Below, piece by piece: positions 27,965-37,662 of a stretch of DNA of 64,000 nt. The DNA lies in contig NZ_MWOK01000015.1 in assembly GCF_012932145.1 (NCBI RefSeq), positions 1 to 64,000 of the forward strand, written 5' to 3'. Numbering within the stretch: the stretch's first letter is position 1; each line of letters opens with the position of its first letter. Both the position numbers and the translations under genes were made by a program. The DNA is from Acidovorax sp. SRB_14 (GTDB lineage: Bacteria; Pseudomonadota; Gammaproteobacteria; Burkholderiales; Burkholderiaceae_C). Below the pieces are notes generated by a model. The model saw nothing but the letters and a program-made list of their open reading frames with translations. It made no database searches and was not told the DNA's origin.

Positions 27965-28171
27965 ATGTCAGCCAAATCCCTTCCCCCATTTTCGGGCTTG
28001 GGCCGCACCCAGTTGGCCGAGCATTTGCGCCAGTGCGCGCAGTGCAGCGGTTTCTCGCACCGCGTCGCATGCGCAGCTGAATCCGTCCACCACTTTTTGG
28101 CGCAGCGCTTCGTGACCACGCTGACCGTGGTCACCGTGCTGGCGCTGGCCAGTGCGTGGTGCCTGTTCTGA
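27965..28171 (+). CDS. Small putative membrane protein (68 aa)
   Basis: Short ORF with a very good ribosome binding site (GAGGAG, 5 bases before ATG). The protein has a polar N-terminal half with a C-x2-C motif (RQCAQCSGFSHRVAC) and one C-terminal hydrophobic segment (FVTTLTVVTVLALASAWCLF). I do not recognise it. Its stop lies inside or just before the start of the huge glucan synthase gene, so the two are probably translationally coupled. It could be a leader peptide, a small accessory subunit or a membrane anchor. The strong ribosome binding site argues against a random frame. Confidence 0.6.
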   Translation: MSAKSLPPFSGLGRTQLAEHLRQCAQCSGFSHRVACAAESVHHFLAQRFVTTLTVVTVLALASAWCLF

Positions 28172-31100
28172 TCCGTTCCAGTCAGTGAAACCGCCACCCC
28201 TGTCCCGGCAACTTCCCTCTGCCGGAACACAGGCTCTGGCCTTGTTGGATCCGGCCCGGGGGGCGGTGGAGGCGCCCATACGCGCCGAAATCTTTGGCGC
28301 AGCCCGTTTCGCGCAGCATGGCCACAGCCTGGCCTTGGCCCACCAGGCCCGTGTGAGGGCCCGCGCGGCCCCGTTCTTTCCCCGGATGCGCGAAAACATG
28401 CGTGTCCTGCACGAAGCGCACGACTTCATCGCCCAGCAGGCTGCCACCGGCCACCACGTGAATCCGGCGGGCGAATGGCTGCTGGACAACTTCTACGTGG
28501 TCATGGCGCAGACGAAGGAAATCCACGAAGGCCTGCCACAGCGCTACTTTCGGGACCTGCCGGTGCTGGTCGAGGCGCACCTGGCAGGCCTGCCGCGGAT
28601 CTATGGCGTTGCCTGGGCGTTCGCGGCGCACACCGACAGCGCCTTTGACGAGGACCTGCTGGTGCATTTCCTGAAGGCTTACCAGGAAACGCGCGAACTG
28701 ACGCTGGGGGAGCTGTGGGCCTTGCCGACGTCCTTGCGCGTGGTGCTGGTCGAGAACCTGCGCCGCCTCGCCGAGCGCGTCGCCGCTGCCAAGGCCGCCC
28801 GCGCATGCGCCAACGCCTGGTGCGATACGCTGCAGGGCAGCGATGGCAGCCAGGCTGCGGCCAGCCTGCAGCCGGTGATCGACAGCCTCCGCGAGCGCGG
28901 CGTGGACCGCCTTTTCGTGCTGCAGGCCATGCAGCGCCTGGCCCTCGATGCGGGTGGGCAGGACCCGCGCAAGAACGGTGTTTCGGCCGAAGTGGCAGCG
29001 CAGGTGCGCGACGCGCTGGCCCAGGCATTGCCCGAGCCTGCCAATGCCCAGGTCCAGCTGCATGCGGAGCAGGCCGCCGACAACCTGAGCGTGCGCAACG
29101 CCATCACTTCGCTGCGCCTGCTGAGCAATACCGACTGGCGCAGCGTGGTTGCGCGCACCAGCGTGCTTTTGCGGCAACTGCAGCGCTCACCGACCTTTTG
29201 CGCCGAGCGCGACGACACCCAGGATACGAGCCTGCACGCCATTGAACGCTTGGCAAGGCGCAGCGGGCACAGTGAGCTGGAGGTGGCCCAAACGCTGCTG
29301 GCCCTGATGAAGCCTCACGCGCTTCCGGACGCGATGCCTCGGGGCGAGCCCAGCGATGCACCCACCGAGGCGCCGGGCTACTGGCTGCGGGGACCGGGCC
29401 TGCCCGCACTGCGGCGCGCGCTGGGCCTGGACTCTGCGTTGCAGGCCCAGTGGCTGACCCGGATGCGGCGCGCGATCGTGCCGGCGTATCTAGGCGTTGC
29501 GGCAGCCGGCAGCGTGGGGCTTGCGGTGTGGTGCGTCGGGCATTCGGCACGGCCAGCGGCCGGCGCTGGCTGGCTGGCGCTGCTGGCATTGCTGGCCCTG
29601 TTTCCCGCCAGCGAGACCGTGATTGCGGTGCTCCACCGGCTGATCAGCGAGTCGCTGCCGCCGCGCCACTTGCCGCGCCTGGCGCTGGCCCAGGGCGTGC
29701 CGCCACAGCACCGGGTCTTGGTGGTCGTTCCCGCGATGCTGACCCATGCCAGCGGCATCGCGGCGCTGGCGCGCCAGCTGGAACTGCATTACCTGGCCAA
29801 CTGCGAGCCCCATGCCCAGTTTGCGCTGTTGAGCGACTACGCCGATGCCGATGCTGCGGCCCTGCCGTCGGACGGCGCGCTGCTGCAGTTGGCCATCGAC
29901 GCCGTCGACGCGCTGGAGCAGCGTTACGCCGACACCGATGCCGAAGGCCAGGTCGCGCAGCGGCGTTTCTTGCTGCTGCACCGGGAGCGCCAGTGGTCCG
30001 AGACCGAACAGCGCTGGATCGGCTGGGAGCGCAAGCGCGGCAAGCTCGAGCAGCTCATCGGCCTGCTGGCCACGCAGGGGCACTCGCCCTTTGTGGACCT
30101 CGGGGCCCGTTCCCGCCCGGTGGCCGGCACGCCCTACGTGGTCACGCTCGACAGCGACACCGGCCTGCCGCCCGGGACATTGCGCGCGCTCGTCGGCGTG
30201 GCGGCGCACCCGCTCAACCGCCCGCGCGTCGATGTGGCGCGCCGCCGCGTGGCGTCCGGATACGGCATCCTGCAGCCGCGCCTCACCACGCCGCTGCCCA
30301 ACGCCCATACCGCCACGCCATTCCATTGGCTGTTTGCCGGGCAGTGTGGCGTGGACCCGTACAGCGCGGCCACGTCCGAGGTCTACCAGGACCTGTTCGC
30401 CGAAGGCAGCTTCTCCGGCAAGGGCTTGCTGCACGTTGGCGCCATGCAGGCCGTGCTGTCGGCGCGCCTGCCGCCCGAGCAGATTCTCAGCCACGACCTG
30501 CTGGAGGGTTCGCTGGCGCGCTGCGCTGGCGTGAGCGACATCACGCTGATGGAAGACGCGCCGCTGCACGCCGATGTGGCCGCGTCGCGCGTGCACCGCT
30601 GGACGCGCGGGGACTGGCAGCTGTGGCCGGTGCTGGCGCAGCGGCGCCGCTTTGACCTGCTCGCCATCCACCGCTGGAAAATGGTGGACAACCTGCGCCG
30701 CTCGCTGATGGCGCCGATGTCCGGGACACTGGTGCTGGCGTGCTTGGCCACTGGGGCGGTTTCCCCGTGGCGCGCACTGGCCCTGGTGGCCGCAGCCTAT
30801 GGCGCTGGGCCCATGCTGGGGGCCATCGCTGGACTGGCGCCGGGGCGCGACGACCTGGCCCTGGGGCATTTCTATCGCCAGGCCCTGGCCGACGTGGCCC
30901 GGGCGCTCGGAAGCACGGTGTGGGGCCTGGCCGTGCTGCTGCAGCAGGGCATGCAGCAGGCGCACGCCATCGGCACGGCATGGTGGCGCATGGCGGTCAG
31001 CCGGCGCGGTCTGCTGCAATGGACCACGGCCGCCAGCGCGCAGGCCACGGCCCAGGGGGAGCTGGCGCAGCTGGCCCTGCGCCATGCGCCGGTCACGCTG

Positions 31101-34100
31101 GCCGCTGCGGCACTGGGCGCGTTGCTGTGGGCGCTGGCGGCGCCCCATCTGTGGCTGGCGCTGGGCCTGTGCGCTGTGTGGGCGGCGGCGCCGCTGTGGA
31201 TCTGGGGCGCCAGCCGGCCCTGGCAGGCAGGGCGCACGCCGGCGCCCAGCACGGCGGACCGCGAGTACCTGCTGGGTGTGGCACGCGACACCTGGACATT
31301 CTTTGTGCGCCACGTCGGGCCGCAGACCCACCACCTGCCGCCCGACAACGTGCAAACGGTGCCGCGCGTCATGGTGGCGCAGCGCACTTCGCCGACCAAC
31401 ATCGGCATGTACCTGCTGTCGGTAGCCTGCGCGCGCCGCTTTGGCTGGATCGGCACCGAGGAACTGCTCGAGCGCTGCGAGCGCACGCTGGCCACGCTGG
31501 CGCTGCTGGCGCGCCACCGCGGGCATTTCCTCAACTGGTATGGCACGCACACGCTCGAGCCCCTGGACCCGCGCTATGTGTCCACCGTGGACAGCGGCAA
31601 CTTCTGCGGCCATCTGCTGGCGCTGGCCGGGGCCTGCACCGAGATGGCCAGCGCTGCAGCGCCCGCCTGCGAGGGCATTCACCGGCAGCGCCTGCAGCAG
31701 CTGGCCTCGCGCTGCCATGGCCTGGCCATGGCAGCGCAGTTCGGTTTTCTCTACGACCCGCGCCGGCGCCTGTTCCACATCGGCTACCGCGTGGCCGATG
31801 AGCAGCTCGACGAGAGTTTCTATGACCTGCTGGCGTCGGAGTCGCGCTTGGCGAGCCTGTGGGCCATTGCCAAAGGCGATGTGCCGGCCAGCCACTGGAG
31901 TGCGCTGGGGCGGCCGTTCTATGCCGTGGGCTGGGGGGCGGGTTTGCGTTCGTGGTCGGGCTCGATGTTCGAGTACCTCATGCCCGCCCTGGTGATCGAC
32001 GAACCCGCGGGCAGCGTACTGGAGACCGCGGCGCGCTCGGCGGTGCGCGAGCAGCGTGCGTTCGCACAGGTGCACGGCATGCCCTGGGGCATTTCCGAGT
32101 CGGCCTATGCCGCCAGCGACCACACCTTGGCCTACCAGTACGCGCCGCAGGGCGTGCCGCGCCTGGCGCTGCGGCGCACGCCGGCCGACGAACGGGTGGT
32201 GGCGCCGTATGCGAGCGCACTCGCCGCGATGTACGAGCCCGGCGCCGCGGTGGCCAATCTGCGCCGGCTCGAACGCCTGCACGCACGCAGTGAAATGGGT
32301 TTCATGGATGCGCTGGACTTCACGGCCGAGCGCCAACTCGACGGCAGTGCCGTCACCCGCGTGCAGACCTACATGGCCCACCACCAGGGCATGGTCCTCG
32401 TGGCCTTGGCCAATGTGCTCCTGGACGCTGCGCCCCGGCGCTGGGCCATGGGCGAGGCGCGGCTGTGCGCCGTCGGGGCACTGCTGCAAGAGCGCGTGCC
32501 GCGCGAAGTCTCGCGCTTGCAGGACCCCGAGCCCCTGCCGCGTGCGCTCCTGCGCAGCGAATCCGGCCCCAGCGCCACGCGCGACGTGGTGCCCGGTGAC
32601 GGGGCGCTGCAGCCGACGCTGTTGCTGTCCAACGGCCGTTACAGCGTGTCGCTGCGCGCCAATGGCGCGGGCTGGAGCCGCTGGAATGCGGCCGACGTCT
32701 CGCGCTGGCGTGACGACGCGCTGCGCGACGCCCACGGCAGCTTCCTCTATCTGCGCCGGCACGGGACCGACGCCCCGGGCGCGCCCGTGTCGCTGAGCCA
32801 GCACCCGGCGCCCGATCCGCACGCCCACTACCACGCCTCGTTCCACAGCGATCAACTGCGCCTGCATGCCCAGTGGCCCGATCTGCGCAGCTGCTGCACG
32901 GTGTGGGTGAGCCCCGAGGACGACATCGAACTGCGCCGCGTCGAGCTCTGGAACCCTACCGCGCAGGCCATCACGCTGGAGGTGCTGTCGATGTTCGAGG
33001 TCTCCCTGCTCGGGGCCCGTGCCGACGAAGCCCACCCGGCGTTTGCCAACCTGTTCGTGCAGGCCGACTGGGATGCCGAAGACCTGGCTTTGTACCTGGC
33101 GCGCAAGCCCCATGTCGAGCATCAGGAGCCCATGCACGCGGTGCATTTCATGGCCCATTGCGACCATCCGCTGGCGCATGTGCAGGTGCAGACCGATCGC
33201 GCCCGCTGGCTCGGCCGCAACCGCGACGCCGGCCACCCTCTGGCGCAGGGAGCGGCGCGCGGGACGGGCACGGCCGTCACCGGCCTGGACCCCATCGCCG
33301 CGCTGTCGGTGCAGATCACAGTGGCGGCCCACTCCAGCGCGCGCCTCACCTGGGCCACGGCAGCCGCGGCCAGCCGCGAAGCGCTGGAGACACTGGTGGA
33401 CCGCTACCGCCAGCCGGCCGCCATCGAGCGCTCGGCACTGATGTCGGCCATGTTTGCCAGCGTGCGACTGCGGGAAATGGCCCTTTCGGCCGACGACCGT
33501 GGCGCCATCCAGACCCTGTCGAGCGCACTCGCCCTGCTGCACGCGCGGCCACCGATGTATGGCGCGGGCAGCGCGGCGCCGCGCTGCGACCGGCGCACGC
33601 TGTGGCGCCATGGCATCTCGGGCGACCGCCCGTGCATCGTGGTCGACATCAGCGCCACGCATGGCCTGCGCCTGGTGCGCTCCCTGGTGCAGGCGCTGCG
33701 GCTGTGGTCATGGGGTGGACTGGCGTGCGACCTCATCCTCGTCAATGCCGAACCCTGGTCCTACCTGATGCCCTTGCAACGGGAGCTGCAGGCGCTGCGC
33801 GAGCGCTACGCGATCGGCTCCACCGCGCCCGAGCGCGCTTGCGGCCTGCATGTGCTGCATGCGAGCGACGTCACCCCGGACGACCAGGCCACGTTCACGG
33901 CGCTGGCGCGGCTGCGCCTGAATGCGGACGGGCGCTCGCTCGCCCACCACGTGCGCGAGCTGGTCGAATGGCACGACGCGGCGCTGGACGCGCGCATGGA
34001 GCAGTCTGTGGCTCTTCCCGCGGTCGCCCTGGGCACCCTGTCCGGCGGCGCGCCGACCGGGCGGTTTGACCGCGCGAGCGGCAACTACTGCTTTGACGTG

Positions 34101-36518
34101 TCGCCCGTGCGCCGCCCCGCGCGCCCGTGGATCAATGTGCTCGCCAACCCGGGTTTTGGCGCCCAGGTGTCCGAGGCGGGCGCAGGCTACAGCTGGGCCG
34201 GCAACAGCCGGCTGCACCAGCTCACCGTCTGGAGCAACGACCCCGTGACCGACCCCGGGGGCGAGTGCTTCTGGCTGCAGGACCTGCGCAGCCGCGAGGT
34301 CTGGAACGTCGGCGCCGGCGCGGGCAGCGCCGACACCGTCTATGCGGTCGAGCACGGCCAGGGCATCACCACGCTGCGCCACCAGCGCGGCGACGTGGAG
34401 GTGCTCGCCAGCTGGTGCGTGGACGCCCACCGCCCGCTCAAGCAGGTGCGCATCGCGGTGCGCAACCGCGGTGCGCGCCCTGTGCAGCTTCGCGCCATCG
34501 GCATGCTCGAGTGGGTGATGGGCGCGCAGCGGCTGGACCGGCAGTCGGTGCACACGGCACGCGCAGCGCTGCCGGCCACGCGTGCGGGCGACGCCGCCGC
34601 CGATGTCCTGCTGGCCACGCAAAGCGACGGCCACGCAGGGTTTGGCGGCTGCACTGCGTTTTTTGCGCTGCAGCGCGTGGGTTCGGCCGATGCACGGCTG
34701 GTGGACTGGACGTGTGACCGGCGCGAACTGTTCGACAGCCGCGGCCAGCGCGTCGTGCCCGACCACTTCGGCGCGCGCGCGGGCACCGGGCTGGACCCGT
34801 GCGCAGCCGCGTCCACCACGTTGCAGCTGCCCCGGGGCGCGCAGGGCGAGTGCGTGTTCGTGCTCGGCCATGGCGACACGCGCGAGGCCGCCCTGGCACT
34901 GGCGCGCGAGGCCCTGGCGCACACGGCGGACGAGCGCGAGGCCGCCGTGAGCGCGCACTGGAGTGAACTGCTGGGGGCCGTGACGGTGCACACCCCCGAC
35001 GCGCTGTTCGACGCGCTGACCAACCGCTGGCTGCTCTACCAGACCGTGGCCTGCCGCCTGTGGGCGCGCGCGGGCTTCTACCAGGCCGGCGGGGCCTTCG
35101 GCTTTCGCGACCAGCTGCAGGACACGATGGCGCTGGCAGTGGCGGCGCCGCGCATGCTGCGCGCGCAGTTGCTGCTGGCGGCGTCGCGGCAGTTCGCCGA
35201 GGGCGATGTACAGCACTGGTGGCATGCGCCGACGGGGGCTGGCGTGCGCACGCGCTGCAGCGACGACCTGCTGTGGCTGCCGCATGCGGCGCTGCGCTAC
35301 GTCGCCATGACCGGCGACGCTGCGGTGCTCGACGAGACCGTGCCTTTCCTCGAGGGCGCGCCGGTGCCCGCTGCTGCGCAGGACGCCTACTTCGTGCCCG
35401 AGGTGAGCGCGCTCTCGGCCAGCCTGTACGAACACTGCGCGCGCACGCTGGACCGCAGCCTGGCGGTCGGCGCCCACGGCCTGCCGCTCATGGGCAGCGG
35501 CGACTGGAACGACGGCATGAGCCGCGTGGGCGATCAGGGGCGCGGAGAGTCGGTGTGGCTGGGCTGGTTCCTGTGCGATCTCGTGCGCGGCTTCGCGCCC
35601 GTGGCGCTGGCGCGCAACGAGCCCGAGCGCGCGCGGCGCTGGCAGGCCGCCGCGCGCGGCTGGCAGGCCGCGTTGCAAGGCAGGGCCTGGGATGGCGAGT
35701 GGTTCCAACGCGCGTTTTTTGACGATGGCACGCCACTGGGCACGCACCGCGCGCACGAGTGCCGCATCGACCTTATCGCCCAGGCCTGGGGCGTCCTGTC
35801 GGGGGCCGCCACGCCGGAGCAGCAGCAGACCGCGATGGCGTCGGCGGCGCGCTGGCTGGTGGACGAGGCGCATGGCCTCAACCGCCTGCTCGACCCGCCG
35901 CTGCAGCACGCCACACCGTACGCCGGCTACATCCAGGCCTATCCCCCCGGGGTGCGCGAAAACGGGGGCCAGTACTCGCACGCCGGCGTCTGGAAGCTGA
36001 TGGCCCAGGCGCAGCTCGGCGATGCCGACGGGGCCTACCGCACCTTCACGCAGCTGAGCCCGGCACACCGTTCGGCCGATCCGGGCCAGGGGCCGGTCTA
36101 TGGCATCGAGCCGTATGTGATGGCGGCCGATGTCTACACCCATGCCCCCTATGTGGGGCGCGGCGGCTGGAGCTGGTACACGGGCTCGGCCGCGTGGATG
36201 CACCGTGCGGCGGTCGAGTCGATCTGCGGCCTGCGCGTGCGTCCCGGCCAGGTGGGCTTCGTGCCCCGCCTGCCTTCGCATTGGCCCAGCGTCGCCGTGA
36301 CCCTGCGGCGCGACGGGCGCGTGCACGAATTCATTGTGTGCGCCGCCAGCGCGACGGCCGAACTTGAGCGCGCGCGCGCGCGCGGTGCCTTCCCCCTGGC
36401 CGAAGGCGCGTGGCTGTCGCTGGCCGACACCGGGGGCGACAGCCTGCATGTGGTGGTGGCGCGGGCACCCCTGCCGTCGCCCAGCGCCGCGGCCGTGGCG
36501 CCGCTGCCCGCGGCGTGA
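28152..36518 (+). CDS. ndvB: Cyclic beta-1,2-glucan synthase (NdvB/ChvB-like)
   Basis: Giant inner membrane enzyme of about 2788 residues, the family's usual size. It builds periplasmic cyclic beta-1,2-glucans from UDP-glucose. Domains in order: N-terminal region; a GT84 glycosyltransferase with the DSD motif in VVTLDSDTGLPPG (about residue 667) and TRGDWQLWPV; membrane segments near residues 440-500, 855-900 and 970-1020; a glycoamylase-like domain (GHFLNWYGTHTLEPLDPRYV, VQTYMAHHQGMVL); and two C-terminal carbohydrate-binding/GH94 phosphorylase-like regions with FGFRDQLQDTMAL (about 2315), GSGDWNDGM and YPPGVRENGGQYSHAGVW, which control ring size. The listed start is GTG 28152, overlapping the small ORF; GTG at 28185 is equally possible. 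In rhizobia and Brucella the glucan serves osmoadaptation and host interaction. Confidence 0.92.
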   Translation: MRGACSDPFQSVKPPPLSRQLPSAGTQALALLDPARGAVEAPIRAEIFGAARFAQHGHSLALAHQARVRARAAPFFPRMRENMRVLHEAHDFIAQQAATGHHVNPAGEWLLDNFYVVMAQTKEIHEGLPQRYFRDLPVLVEAHLAGLPRIYGVAWAFAAHTDSAFDEDLLVHFLKAYQETRELTLGELWALPTSLRVVLVENLRRLAERVAAAKAARACANAWCDTLQGSDGSQAAASLQPVIDSLRERGVDRLFVLQAMQRLALDAGGQDPRKNGVSAEVAAQVRDALAQALPEPANAQVQLHAEQAADNLSVRNAITSLRLLSNTDWRSVVARTSVLLRQLQRSPTFCAERDDTQDTSLHAIERLARRSGHSELEVAQTLLALMKPHALPDAMPRGEPSDAPTEAPGYWLRGPGLPALRRALGLDSALQAQWLTRMRRAIVPAYLGVAAAGSVGLAVWCVGHSARPAAGAGWLALLALLALFPASETVIAVLHRLISESLPPRHLPRLALAQGVPPQHRVLVVVPAMLTHASGIAALARQLELHYLANCEPHAQFALLSDYADADAAALPSDGALLQLAIDAVDALEQRYADTDAEGQVAQRRFLLLHRERQWSETEQRWIGWERKRGKLEQLIGLLATQGHSPFVDLGARSRPVAGTPYVVTLDSDTGLPPGTLRALVGVAAHPLNRPRVDVARRRVASGYGILQPRLTTPLPNAHTATPFHWLFAGQCGVDPYSAATSEVYQDLFAEGSFSGKGLLHVGAMQAVLSARLPPEQILSHDLLEGSLARCAGVSDITLMEDAPLHADVAASRVHRWTRGDWQLWPVLAQRRRFDLLAIHRWKMVDNLRRSLMAPMSGTLVLACLATGAVSPWRALALVAAAYGAGPMLGAIAGLAPGRDDLALGHFYRQALADVARALGSTVWGLAVLLQQGMQQAHAIGTAWWRMAVSRRGLLQWTTAASAQATAQGELAQLALRHAPVTLAAAALGALLWALAAPHLWLALGLCAVWAAAPLWIWGASRPWQAGRTPAPSTADREYLLGVARDTWTFFVRHVGPQTHHLPPDNVQTVPRVMVAQRTSPTNIGMYLLSVACARRFGWIGTEELLERCERTLATLALLARHRGHFLNWYGTHTLEPLDPRYVSTVDSGNFCGHLLALAGACTEMASAAAPACEGIHRQRLQQLASRCHGLAMAAQFGFLYDPRRRLFHIGYRVADEQLDESFYDLLASESRLASLWAIAKGDVPASHWSALGRPFYAVGWGAGLRSWSGSMFEYLMPALVIDEPAGSVLETAARSAVREQRAFAQVHGMPWGISESAYAASDHTLAYQYAPQGVPRLALRRTPADERVVAPYASALAAMYEPGAAVANLRRLERLHARSEMGFMDALDFTAERQLDGSAVTRVQTYMAHHQGMVLVALANVLLDAAPRRWAMGEARLCAVGALLQERVPREVSRLQDPEPLPRALLRSESGPSATRDVVPGDGALQPTLLLSNGRYSVSLRANGAGWSRWNAADVSRWRDDALRDAHGSFLYLRRHGTDAPGAPVSLSQHPAPDPHAHYHASFHSDQLRLHAQWPDLRSCCTVWVSPEDDIELRRVELWNPTAQAITLEVLSMFEVSLLGARADEAHPAFANLFVQADWDAEDLALYLARKPHVEHQEPMHAVHFMAHCDHPLAHVQVQTDRARWLGRNRDAGHPLAQGAARGTGTAVTGLDPIAALSVQITVAAHSSARLTWATAAAASREALETLVDRYRQPAAIERSALMSAMFASVRLREMALSADDRGAIQTLSSALALLHARPPMYGAGSAAPRCDRRTLWRHGISGDRPCIVVDISATHGLRLVRSLVQALRLWSWGGLACDLILVNAEPWSYLMPLQRELQALRERYAIGSTAPERACGLHVLHASDVTPDDQATFTALARLRLNADGRSLAHHVRELVEWHDAALDARMEQSVALPAVALGTLSGGAPTGRFDRASGNYCFDVSPVRRPARPWINVLANPGFGAQVSEAGAGYSWAGNSRLHQLTVWSNDPVTDPGGECFWLQDLRSREVWNVGAGAGSADTVYAVEHGQGITTLRHQRGDVEVLASWCVDAHRPLKQVRIAVRNRGARPVQLRAIGMLEWVMGAQRLDRQSVHTARAALPATRAGDAAADVLLATQSDGHAGFGGCTAFFALQRVGSADARLVDWTCDRRELFDSRGQRVVPDHFGARAGTGLDPCAAASTTLQLPRGAQGECVFVLGHGDTREAALALAREALAHTADEREAAVSAHWSELLGAVTVHTPDALFDALTNRWLLYQTVACRLWARAGFYQAGGAFGFRDQLQDTMALAVAAPRMLRAQLLLAASRQFAEGDVQHWWHAPTGAGVRTRCSDDLLWLPHAALRYVAMTGDAAVLDETVPFLEGAPVPAAAQDAYFVPEVSALSASLYEHCARTLDRSLAVGAHGLPLMGSGDWNDGMSRVGDQGRGESVWLGWFLCDLVRGFAPVALARNEPERARRWQAAARGWQAALQGRAWDGEWFQRAFFDDGTPLGTHRAHECRIDLIAQAWGVLSGAATPEQQQTAMASAARWLVDEAHGLNRLLDPPLQHATPYAGYIQAYPPGVRENGGQYSHAGVWKLMAQAQLGDADGAYRTFTQLSPAHRSADPGQGPVYGIEPYVMAADVYTHAPYVGRGGWSWYTGSAAWMHRAAVESICGLRVRPGQVGFVPRLPSHWPSVAVTLRRDGRVHEFIVCAASATAELERARARGAFPLAEGAWLSLADTGGDSLHVVVARAPLPSPSAAAVAPLPAA

Positions 36519-36532
36519 GCGGTGGACCGCGG

Positions 36533-36901
36533 CTAGTCCAGGCCGAACCGCTGGCGCAAGGTCTCGCCAAACACCTTCCTGCCGCACAGCGAGAGCGTGA
36601 GCGTGTAGCGTGGCGCGCCGGGAGCGCCGCAGTGCGCCGTGATCTGGCGCGTGGCCTCGTCGTAGCTGAGTTCCTGCGGCGTCACCACCTCCTGCACGCA
36701 CTGCAGGTCGTAGTCCCAGTCCGCGCCTTCCTCGATGGGGCCGCGCTGCCCGGCAAAATCGCGGTGCGCCCAGTCCAGCACCTGGGCCACCTCGGCCAGC
36801 AGGTCGTTCAGCTGCGCGGGCAGCACCGAGGCCATGGCATCCCAGGTGCCTGTGCCTTCGCCGTCTTCGCTGTAGTCAAAATCGAGGTAGCGCAGGGTCA
36901 T
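36533..36901 (-). CDS. Conserved hypothetical protein (122 aa)
   Basis: Acidic cytosolic protein without signal peptide or membrane segment. It starts MTLRYLDFDYSEDGEGTGTW and contains WDAMASVLPAQLNDLLAEVA and a C-terminal beta-rich part (YTLTLSLCGRKVFGETLRQR). I know no function for the family, and similar short proteins occur unannotated in Comamonadaceae. It is convergent with ndvB (14 bp gap) and divergent from the ABC ATPase gene. Codon use and a continuous plausible sequence support a real gene. Confidence 0.75.
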   Translation of the reverse strand: MTLRYLDFDYSEDGEGTGTWDAMASVLPAQLNDLLAEVAQVLDWAHRDFAGQRGPIEEGADWDYDLQCVQEVVTPQELSYDEATRQITAHCGAPGAPRYTLTLSLCGRKVFGETLRQRFGLD

Positions 36902-37008
36902 GGCATGCCTGAGAGGGATGGGATGGGATGGGGCGGGCAGGCATTGTCCTGCAAACCCGCGCCGGCGGGAATGGGCGTGCCCCGCCGTTCCAACACGAAG
37001 GAGATTTC

Positions 37009-37647
37009 ATGGACAAGGCAAGCCCCGTGCTGCAGGTCGATGGCATGTGCTTTGGCTATCCGCAGCGCGCACTTTTCACGGACTGGTGCCTGAGCGTGCG
37101 CAGCGGCGCCACGCTGCTGCAGGGCGGCGACAGCAGCGGCAAGACCACGCTGCTGCGGCTGCTGGCCGGCGCGGTGGCGGCCCAGCAGGGCCACTGGGTG
37201 CTGCGGGGTGTGCGTGTGGCCCCGCAGGCGCAGGCCTACCGGCACCAGGTGTTCTGGCAAGACCCGCGCTCCGACGCCCTGCATGCGCTGAGCGCGCGCG
37301 CCTGGTGGGCCGAGCTGGCGGCGCAGCATGCCGCCTGGGACGCCGCGGCGCTGGCCGCGCATGTGCAGGGCTGGGGCCTGCAGCCGCACCTGGACAAGGC
37401 TCTGCACCAGCTGTCCGCCGGCAGCCAGCGCAAGGTGCTGATGGCCGCGGCCCTGGCCTCGGGCGCGGCGCTCACGCTGATCGATGAGCCGGTGGCGGGG
37501 CTGGACCAGCCTTCTGTGCGCTACCTGTGCCAGGCGCTCGCAGCGAGCGCGGCGCAGCCGGGCCGCGCCATCGTCGTCGCGCACTACGGCACCTTGCCCG
37601 GCGTGCCGTGGACCGAGGTGGTTGCGCTGCCCGAGCCCGCCGAATGA
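37009..37647 (+). CDS. Orphan ABC transporter ATP-binding protein
   Basis: 212-residue ABC nucleotide-binding domain, similar in size to CcmA-type ATPases. Walker A is GGDSSGKTT (residues 39-47), with Asp-Ser-Ser where most members have x-N-G or x-S-G. The signature is LSAGSQRK (135-142), Walker B LTLIDEP (residues 155-161) with D-loop AGLD, and a switch histidine in VVAHYG. The Q-loop is replaced by VFWQDPRSDALHALS, which fits. No permease gene is next to it and no membrane segment is present. AAGGAG gives a strong ribosome binding site. It could serve a permease encoded elsewhere or have a non-transport role. Confidence 0.85.
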   Translation: MDKASPVLQVDGMCFGYPQRALFTDWCLSVRSGATLLQGGDSSGKTTLLRLLAGAVAAQQGHWVLRGVRVAPQAQAYRHQVFWQDPRSDALHALSARAWWAELAAQHAAWDAAALAAHVQGWGLQPHLDKALHQLSAGSQRKVLMAAALASGAALTLIDEPVAGLDQPSVRYLCQALAASAAQPGRAIVVAHYGTLPGVPWTEVVALPEPAE

Positions 37648-37662
37648 CCCGGACAGGGGGAC

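Noticed and set aside
29490-33662. Antisense ORF of 1390 residues opposite the glucan synthase gene
   Set aside because: It is a shadow frame in high-GC DNA. The protein is Arg/Gln/His/Ala-rich with no domain signature, while the opposite strand encodes a clear NdvB.
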